From an uncultured Oscillospiraceae bacterium (GTDB lineage: Bacteria > Bacillota > Clostridia > Oscillospirales > Acutalibacteraceae), in assembly GCA_900556765.1 (NCBI GenBank), contig USQH01000076.1, forward strand, positions 1-6,817: a stretch of 6,817 nucleotides of DNA, given 5' to 3'. The notes beneath the pieces are model-generated. The model was not told where the DNA came from. It saw only the letters and a list, made by a program, of their open reading frames with translations, and did no database searches. The stretch's first letter is position 1. Each line of letters begins with the position of its first letter. A program made the translations under genes and the position numbers. This document shows positions 1 to 4,797 of this stretch, one piece after another.

Positions 1-878
1 CCTGCCACTGCAACTGCTATTGATGCATAATGCTTCCATGACAGCTTTTCTTTCAGGAATATTCTGCTCCAAAGTACGCTTACTGCGCAGTAGGAGCATA
101 TCATTGCCGCCGCGGCACCGACAAAGTTGCCTGAACCGCCTATGGCGTATATGTAAGCAAGCTGACCGGCGGTCTCGAATATACCGCCGATATATTTCGG
201 AGCTTCCGCTTTTACGAGATACTTTTGCTTTTTAATAAGTTTAACATAGATAAAGCAAATTATACCGCAAACAAGAAATGTCAGCTCATATGCAACATTC
301 GCCGAGTCCTCACTGAGCTTTTCGAGCACGATATCGTCAGCGAATGTTCCCAGTGCATCGAGCAGACAGTAAATTACAGGCAACAACAGAGCCATAATGC
401 TTTTGGTGTACTTGTAATTTGACTTTTCCTGGCGCATTTGACGCAGGCTGTCATCCTCGGTCATTTCGACTATTCCGAGCGCAATAACGCCGATGCAGAT
501 GAGCGCCACGGCAATGTACTGCTCGCGGAACATCGTCTGACCTGTGCATATGCAAAGTATTGCAACCAGCGCGCCCGACGAATTGCATATCGGCGACGAT
601 ATTGACAACTCAATGTACCGCAGACCGAGATAGCCGATAGCCATGGACAGTATATATAGTGCCGATACGGGCAAATATGTAATTATCACATCGAGTGATA
701 TTTCCACACCGTCAATGAAAACTTCGTAAGCCGCATGCAGGCCCATAACAACGCCGACGGCAGTCACCATTTTCAGGTGGCTGTACTTGTCGCGTGAATC
801 GGCACAACCGAGCTTAGAAAAGAGATCGGAACCGCTCCAACAAAGCAGTGCGATCAGGGATAACCAAAACCAACTCAT
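1..878 (-). CDS. DMT superfamily (EamA-like) membrane transporter, C-terminus cut off by window edge
   Basis: Reading leftwards from the ATG at 878, the frame stays open for 292 codons to the window edge. The start is supported by a GGAGGA ribosome binding site (886-891) seven bases upstream, and the protein begins MSWFWLSLIALLCWSGSDLF, a membrane segment right at the N-terminus. The translation is very hydrophobic, with about ten likely helices in two halves. The halves are separated by a charged loop near residues 138-158 (EMTEDDSLRQMRQEK). The last visible part (SRIFLKEKLSWKHYASI) resembles the end of the second EamA repeat, where a conserved FLKE-L stretch precedes the last helix. EamA proteins are usually about 290-310 residues, so only the end should be missing. 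The family exports or imports small metabolites such as amino acids, nucleotides or amines; the substrate cannot be read from sequence. It is divergent from the ABC pair, so probably an independent unit. Confidence 0.85.
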   Translation of the reverse strand, partial: MSWFWLSLIALLCWSGSDLFSKLGCADSRDKYSHLKMVTAVGVVMGLHAAYEVFIDGVEISLDVIITYLPVSALYILSMAIGYLGLRYIELSISSPICNSSGALVAILCICTGQTMFREQYIAVALICIGVIALGIVEMTEDDSLRQMRQEKSNYKYTKSIMALLLPVIYCLLDALGTFADDIVLEKLSEDSANVAYELTFLVCGIICFIYVKLIKKQKYLVKAEAPKYIGGIFETAGQLAYIYAIGGSGNFVGAAAAMICSYCAVSVLWSRIFLKEKLSWKHYASIAVAVA

Positions 879-911
879 CAAAATTTCCTCCAAATAAATG
901 CTTACAATGGT

Positions 912-940
912 AGATTACATTATCTTAGTTTTTAATTCAA
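912..940 (-). promoter_or_regulatory. Candidate sigma-A promoter for the leftward DMT transporter gene
   Basis: On the minus strand TTGAAT (935-940) lies 17 bases before TAATCT (912-917), about 34 bases upstream of the DMT start codon. The -35 box is reasonable and the -10 box is poor (3 of 6). An alternative GATAAT lies close by but at the wrong spacing. This is a weak pattern match in AT-rich DNA and is offered only as the best candidate for this gene. Confidence 0.25.
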
Positions 941-1031
941 GTGTTTTTGCGTTAATATCCGAAAAAATGACAAAAATATAGTAAAATGTAAGTAAAATAT
1001 TTTAAAATTTATTTTATTATTGCTCAGTGTA

Positions 1032-1040
1032 TGCTATACT
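1032..1040 (+). promoter_or_regulatory. Extended -10 promoter for the ABC exporter operon
   Basis: TGCTATACT gives a TG-N-TATACT extended -10 (TATACT at 1035-1040). The place for a -35 box (about 1012-1017) reads TTTTAT, which is poor, but extended -10 promoters tolerate this. The upstream DNA (about 960-1020) is very AT-rich and could act as an UP element. Transcription would start near 1047, which places the upstream in-frame TTG at 1020 outside the transcript and favours a start codon at 1077 or 1104. Confidence 0.5.
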
Positions 1041-1057
1041 TTAATAAATGAAAATAC

Positions 1058-1070
1058 GCAGAAGTTCTGC
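1058..1070. repeat. 13-bp perfect palindrome in the ABC operon leader, possible operator
   Basis: GCAGAAGTTCTGC is a six-base inverted repeat around a single central G. It sits just downstream of the predicted transcription start (about 1047) and upstream of the ABC start codon, where a repressor site for an efflux operon is often found. No regulator gene is in the window and I cannot match it to a known site, so an operator role is inference from symmetry and position only. Confidence 0.3.
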
Positions 1071-1076
1071 ATTATC

Positions 1077-2834
1077 ATGGCTGAAAGAAAGCAGGATGTA
1101 CAATTGACAAAGCTACTTCGTTTTATGAAAAACTATAAATGGGAGAGCGTTCTCGGCCCTTTTTTTAAGCTGCTTGAGGCTACCTTTGAACTGCTTGTAC
1201 CTCTTATTGTCGCCCGTATCATTGATATCGGTATTGCTGCCGGCGACGCAGGCCGCGGATACATTGTTCGGATGAGCCTTGTGCTCGTTGCTTTCGGTGC
1301 AATCGGACTTATCAGCACTGTTGCCGCACAGTATTTTGCCGCAAAGGCGGCTGTCGGATTTACCAAAGAGGTGCGCCATGCTCTTTTTGACCATATTCAG
1401 TCATTGTCGTACAGCGAAATTGATGCTCTCGGCACGTCAACGCTTATCACCCGTATGACCAGCGATGTAAATCAGGTTCAGCAGGGAATAAATCTGACGC
1501 TGCGTCTGCTTCTGCGTTCACCGTTTATAGTGTTCGGCGCGATGATAATGGCGTTTACGGTGGACAGCCGAGCGGCGCTGACCTTTGTTGTCGTTATACC
1601 TGTGCTGTCGGCGGTGGTTTTCGGAATAATGCTTGCCTGCATTCCGCTTTACAAGCGTGTGCAGAGCCGTCTTGATAAGGTACTCGGACTTACGCGCGGC
1701 AACCTTAGCGGTGCTCGTGTCATACGCGCTTTTTGCCGTGAGGAAGAAGAGGCGGCGGATTTTGCCGCTGATAACGACGCCCTGACCAATGTTCAAAAAT
1801 TTGTCGGACGCGTATCGGCATTGCTTAATCCGTTGACCTATGTCATCATTAACCTTGCAATAATCGCGCTTATTTGGACGGGTGCAATCCGCGTTGATAC
1901 CGGCATCATAACGCAGGGTGCGGTCGTAGCTCTCTACAATTATATGTCGCAGATATTGGTCGAGCTTGTAAAGCTCGCCAATCTGATAATAAATATAACT
2001 AAATCGGTCGCCTGCGGAAATCGCATACAGGCGGTCTTTGAAGTTAAAAACAGCCTTTCTTCATCCGAAAGAGCCGTGCGTTCTGTGAAAGACGGTTCGG
2101 TCGAGTTTAACGATGTATCTTTGCGCTACGGCGGTGCGGGCGATTATTCATTGCACGATATCAGCTTTACCGCCGAATCGGGTCAGACGATCGGCGTTAT
2201 CGGCGGCACAGGTTCGGGAAAGACCTCGCTCGTTAATCTGATACCTCGATTTTATGACGCATCTGACGGAACGGTAAAGATCGGCGGCACTGATGTGCGC
2301 GATATCGAAACTTCGGTGCTGCGCGATATGATCGGAGCCGTACCGCAAAAGGCGGTACTTTTTCACGGCAGTATCAGGGAAAATATGCTGTGGGGCAACG
2401 GCGATGCCACCGACGATGAAATATATGCCGCACTGTCAACGGCTCAGGCGCGCGAAATAGTCGATTCAAAACGCGGCGGACTTGATCATGTTATTGAGCA
2501 GGAGGGACGCAACCTTTCCGGCGGTCAGCGTCAGCGCCTTACCATTGCCCGCGCGCTTGTGCGGCACCCGCGCATACTCATTCTTGACGACAGCGCGAGC
2601 GCTCTCGATTATGCCACCGATGCGGCACTGCGTCATTCACTGCGTAAAATGGACGGCGCACCGACCGTATTTATTGTTTCTCAGCGTGCATCGTCTGTAA
2701 TGCACGCCGACCTGATAATCGTCCTTGACGACGGCAGAGCAGTCGGAATCGGCACGCACGCACAGCTTATGCAAAACTGTGAGATTTACCGTGAAATATA
2801 TTATACTCAGTTTGAAAAGGAGGGCGACCGATGA
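1077..2834 (+). CDS. ABC exporter half-transporter, subunit with degenerate Walker B and H-loop
   Basis: A 585-residue half-transporter of the type IV multidrug/lipid exporter class: an N-terminal membrane domain of about six helices (residues ~20-310), then an ATPase domain. Visible motifs, numbered from ATG 1077: Walker A GGTGSGKT (376-383), Q-loop in AVPQKA, signature LSGGQ (480-484), Walker B ILILDD with Asp505 in place of the catalytic Glu, and Gln536 (VSQRASS) in place of the switch His. Loss of both Glu and His is typical of the non-catalytic partner in heterodimeric exporters such as TM287/288 or BmrC/BmrD. The canonical signature here would serve the partner's ATP site. Start choice: ATG 1077 follows the promoter but has no clear ribosome binding site. 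TTG 1104 has AGGA at 1093-1096, seven bases upstream, and begins MTKLLRFMKNYKW, which fits the usual family N-terminus, so it is a real alternative. The substrate is unknown; multidrug efflux is only the family default. Confidence 0.92.
   Translation: MAERKQDVQLTKLLRFMKNYKWESVLGPFFKLLEATFELLVPLIVARIIDIGIAAGDAGRGYIVRMSLVLVAFGAIGLISTVAAQYFAAKAAVGFTKEVRHALFDHIQSLSYSEIDALGTSTLITRMTSDVNQVQQGINLTLRLLLRSPFIVFGAMIMAFTVDSRAALTFVVVIPVLSAVVFGIMLACIPLYKRVQSRLDKVLGLTRGNLSGARVIRAFCREEEEAADFAADNDALTNVQKFVGRVSALLNPLTYVIINLAIIALIWTGAIRVDTGIITQGAVVALYNYMSQILVELVKLANLIINITKSVACGNRIQAVFEVKNSLSSSERAVRSVKDGSVEFNDVSLRYGGAGDYSLHDISFTAESGQTIGVIGGTGSGKTSLVNLIPRFYDASDGTVKIGGTDVRDIETSVLRDMIGAVPQKAVLFHGSIRENMLWGNGDATDDEIYAALSTAQAREIVDSKRGGLDHVIEQEGRNLSGGQRQRLTIARALVRHPRILILDDSASALDYATDAALRHSLRKMDGAPTVFIVSQRASSVMHADLIIVLDDGRAVGIGTHAQLMQNCEIYREIYYTQFEKEGDR
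2817..2824 (+). promoter_or_regulatory. Strong ribosome binding site for the second ABC subunit
   Basis: AAGGAGGG ends six bases before the ATG at 2831 and lies inside the last codons of the upstream gene. It fixes the start of the second subunit and, with the ATGA stop/start overlap, indicates translational coupling and balanced synthesis of the two partners. Confidence 0.85.
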
Positions 2835-4579
2835 AAAGTAAAAACAAACTGAAAAAACGCACCTTCCGAAAAATCATAAAACGGATCGGGCGCTACAAAT
2901 ATCTTCTTTTGCTGTCGGTGATATTTGCTGCTGCGTCGGCGCTGCTCAGCCTTTATGTACCGATACTTATCGGGCGCGCCATCGACTGTATCGTAGGTAA
3001 GGGCAATGTTGATTTTGACACAATATTTGCATTGCTCGTTCAGGTCGGTGCAACCGTCGGCGTATCGGCGCTGCTCCAGTGGCTCATGAATACGCTTAAT
3101 AACCGCATTACCTTTCAGGTGGTGCGTGATATACGCAATGAAGCGTTTTCTAAGCTGATGATACTGCCGCTGAAATTCATAGACTCAAATTCTCACGGCG
3201 ATATTGTCAGTCGGATCATCGCCGATGTCGACCAGTTTGCCGACGGTCTGTTGCTCGGGTTTACTCAGCTTTTTACCGGCGTTGTGACCATTCTCGGAAC
3301 GCTTGTTTTTATGCTGACTATAAATCCGCGTATTACACTCGTTGTCGTGCTGCTGACGCCGCTGTCAATGCTGGTCGCAAAATTTATTGCCTCACGCACT
3401 TATTCAATGTTCAGCTTGCAGTCAAAAACCAGAGGTGAGCAGACGGCGTTTATTGACGAAATGGTCGGCAATCAAAAGGTCGTTCAGGCGTTTGCACATG
3501 AAGACGAAAATCTCGAAAAGTTTGATGAAATTAACGAACGGCTGGAGAAATGCTCACTTAGAGCTGCGTTTTTTTCTTCACTGACAAATCCGAGCACTCG
3601 GTTTATCAACAGCCTTGTGTATGCGGGCGTAGCGCTTGTCGGAGCGCTGTCTGCCATTGGCGGAGGAATAACCGTAGGCGGTCTGACCTGCTTTTTAAGC
3701 TATGCCAATCAATACGCAAAACCGTTTAATGAAATATCCGGCGTAATTACCGAGCTGCACAATGCCGTTGCCTGCGCCGACCGCGTTTTTGAGCTGATTG
3801 ATCAGCCGCCTCAGACATCGGATGCGGATGCCGCCGAGCTTTCGGATGTTCACGGCAGTGTACAGCTTGACAATGTCAGCTTTTCATACACGCCCGAACG
3901 CCGCCTGATCGAAAATCTGAATCTTTCGGTGAAACCTGGTATGCGTGTCGCGATAGTCGGCCCGACCGGCTGCGGAAAAACCACACTTATAAATCTGCTT
4001 ATGCGCTTTTATGACGTTGACGGCGGCGCAATATCGGTCGACGGCAACGATATACGCCGCGTTACACGACGAAGCTTGCGCCGGAATTTCGGCATGGTGC
4101 TTCAGGAGACATGGCTTAAAACGGGAACTGTACGCGAAAACATTTCCATGGGACGCCCAGACGCCACTCTTGATGAGGTTATTGCCGCCGCAAAGGCGGC
4201 TCATGCACATAGTTTTATAAAGCGGCTGCCGAATGGCTACGATACCGTCATCGGAGAGGACGGCGGAAGCCTGTCACAGGGACAGCGGCAGTTATTATGT
4301 ATCGCTCGCGTAATGCTTTGTCTGCCGCCGATGCTCATTCTCGATGAAGCTACGTCGTCTATCGACACTCGTACCGAGCAAAAAATACAGCGTGCTTTTG
4401 CCGAAATGATGCAGGGACGAACCAGTTTCGTTGTAGCTCATCGATTGTCGACCGTTCGAGACGCGGATGTAATCCTTGTTATGCGCGACGGAAATATTGT
4501 CGAGCAGGGCAATCACGATACATTGCTTGCCAAAAACGGCCTTTATGCTCAACTGTATAACAGTCAGTTTGCAATATAA
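2831..4579 (+). CDS. ABC exporter half-transporter, partner subunit with catalytic Glu and LSQGQ signature
   Basis: A 582-residue half-transporter with a basic N-terminus, about six membrane helices (residues ~25-310) and a C-terminal ATPase. Motifs: Walker A GPTGCGKT (377-384), Q-loop in MVLQET, signature LSQGQ (481-485) rather than LSGGQ, Walker B LILDEAT with catalytic Glu506, and switch His537 in VAHRLST. It therefore keeps its own catalytic residues but has an altered signature, the mirror image of the upstream subunit. In the head-to-tail dimer the canonical ATP site would pair this Walker A/B with the LSGGQ of the first subunit, and the degenerate site would pair this LSQGQ with the Asp/Gln subunit. 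This is the arrangement known from heterodimeric exporters of the TM287/288 and BmrCD type. Its ATG overlaps the upstream stop (ATGA) behind a strong AAGGAGGG site, so the two are one operon. It works as an efflux pump in the cytoplasmic membrane; the substrate is not predictable. Confidence 0.93.
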   Translation: MKSKNKLKKRTFRKIIKRIGRYKYLLLLSVIFAAASALLSLYVPILIGRAIDCIVGKGNVDFDTIFALLVQVGATVGVSALLQWLMNTLNNRITFQVVRDIRNEAFSKLMILPLKFIDSNSHGDIVSRIIADVDQFADGLLLGFTQLFTGVVTILGTLVFMLTINPRITLVVVLLTPLSMLVAKFIASRTYSMFSLQSKTRGEQTAFIDEMVGNQKVVQAFAHEDENLEKFDEINERLEKCSLRAAFFSSLTNPSTRFINSLVYAGVALVGALSAIGGGITVGGLTCFLSYANQYAKPFNEISGVITELHNAVACADRVFELIDQPPQTSDADAAELSDVHGSVQLDNVSFSYTPERRLIENLNLSVKPGMRVAIVGPTGCGKTTLINLLMRFYDVDGGAISVDGNDIRRVTRRSLRRNFGMVLQETWLKTGTVRENISMGRPDATLDEVIAAAKAAHAHSFIKRLPNGYDTVIGEDGGSLSQGQRQLLCIARVMLCLPPMLILDEATSSIDTRTEQKIQRAFAEMMQGRTSFVVAHRLSTVRDADVILVMRDGNIVEQGNHDTLLAKNGLYAQLYNSQFAI

Positions 4580-4584
4580 AACGC

Positions 4585-4619
4585 ACAATTAGCACTCTCA
4601 CGTTGAGAGTGCTAATTGT
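4585..4619. promoter_or_regulatory. CIRCE operator (HrcA binding site) within a perfect 16-bp hairpin
   Basis: TTAGCACTC (4589-4597), nine bases, then GAGTGCTAA (4607-4615): an exact match to the CIRCE consensus bound by HrcA, the repressor of class I heat-shock genes in Gram-positive and many other bacteria. The symmetry extends beyond the consensus on both sides and into the spacer (TCA-CGT-TGA), giving arms 4585-4600 and 4604-4619 around a three-base CGT. It begins six bases after the ABC stop codon and about 180 bases before the clpB start. It is best read as the operator of clpB. As RNA it would also form a strong hairpin followed by a loosely T-rich stretch, so it may also help end the ABC transcript. 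Confidence 0.95.
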
Positions 4620-4645
4620 TTACTGTTTGTTCATAATTATATAAC
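4616..4645 (+). promoter_or_regulatory. Candidate clpB promoter overlapping the CIRCE edge
   Basis: TTGTTT (4616-4621) and TATAAC (4640-4645) with an 18-base spacer. The -10 is good (5 of 6) and the -35 is weak (3 of 6). The -35 box overlaps the right edge of the CIRCE hairpin, so bound HrcA would block polymerase. Predicted start about 4652. Two alternatives exist: TATACT at 4667-4672 (start about 4679) and TATAAA at 4575-4580 (start at the CIRCE left edge, the classical position), both with poor -35 boxes. The sequence alone does not decide. Confidence 0.4.
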
Positions 4646-4666
4646 AATTTCTGCTCCATTTCTGTG

Positions 4667-4672
4667 TATACT
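4667..4672 (+). promoter_or_regulatory. Alternative clpB -10 box
   Basis: TATACT matches five of six consensus bases, and a start about seven bases downstream would fall at about 4679, exactly where the leader inverted repeat begins (4680). No good -35 box is seen 16-18 bases upstream. The coincidence with the start of the structured leader is why it is listed. Confidence 0.3.
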
Positions 4673-4679
4673 AATAATT

Positions 4680-4780
4680 GCAAAAGGCAAACGGACGCCG
4701 GATGTGATTCGTGCTCCGTTAATTTAATAGCTTTAATTTTGCGGGTCTGCCTTTTGCGGCAGGCTCGTTTTGCTCTTATT
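4680..4780 (+). ncRNA. Structured clpB 5' leader, candidate attenuator or cis-acting RNA
   Basis: GCAAAAGGCA (4680-4689) is exactly complementary to TGCCTTTTGC (4748-4757), a 10-bp closing stem. Inside it a second hairpin forms: AACGGA (4690-4695) with TCCGTT (4715-4720), continued by GC (4697-4698) with GC (4713-4714) and CGGAT (4699-4703) with ATTCG (4707-4711), loop GTG. The 3' strand of the outer stem overlaps a competing hairpin at 4741-4768, so the two folds exclude each other. This is the usual layout of an antiterminator/terminator or other switching leader. I do not recognise a known riboswitch, T-box or ribosomal-protein leader. The folding was done by eye and the function is inference. 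Confidence 0.45.
4741..4777 (+). terminator. Terminator-like hairpin in the clpB leader
   Basis: GCGGGTCTGCC (4741-4751) can pair with GGCAGGCTCGT (4758-4768) over 11 positions, eight Watson-Crick and three G-U, with loop TTTTGC. It is followed by TTTGCTCTT (4769-4777), a moderate rather than perfect U-tract. It lies just before the clpB ribosome binding site and competes with the outer leader stem, so it could act as a conditional terminator. With a weak tract and G-U pairs, a purely translational or stability role is also possible. Confidence 0.35.
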
Positions 4781-4781
4781 T

Positions 4782-4789
4782 AAGGAGGG
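4782..4789 (+). promoter_or_regulatory. Ribosome binding site of clpB
   Basis: AAGGAGGG lies eight bases before the ATG at 4798 and decides that start. It lies a few bases downstream of the terminator-like hairpin, in an unpaired stretch in both leader folds that I can draw. Confidence 0.85.
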
Positions 4790-4797
4790 TTTGATTT

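Noticed and set aside
20..422. Two short plus-strand open frames at the left end
   Set aside because: They lie opposite the DMT transporter frame, which is continuous, hydrophobic and has a strong ribosome binding site.
993..1004. TAAAATATTTTA palindrome upstream of the ABC promoter
   Set aside because: Such symmetry is expected by chance in DNA this AT-rich; it may contribute to an UP element but is not a supported site.
1058..1070. LexA (SOS) box
   Set aside because: The Gram-positive LexA site is CGAAC-N4-GTTCG; this palindrome has a one-base centre and different arms.
1020..1076. TTG at 1020 as the start of the first ABC gene, giving a 604-residue protein
   Set aside because: The predicted -10 box (1035-1040) lies inside this extension, there is no ribosome binding site, and the extra N-terminal residues do not fit the family.
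4680..4780. T-box or known riboswitch for the clpB leader
   Set aside because: No T-box sequence (TGGNACCGCG type) and no core motif of any riboswitch I recognise; clpB is also not a typical T-box target.
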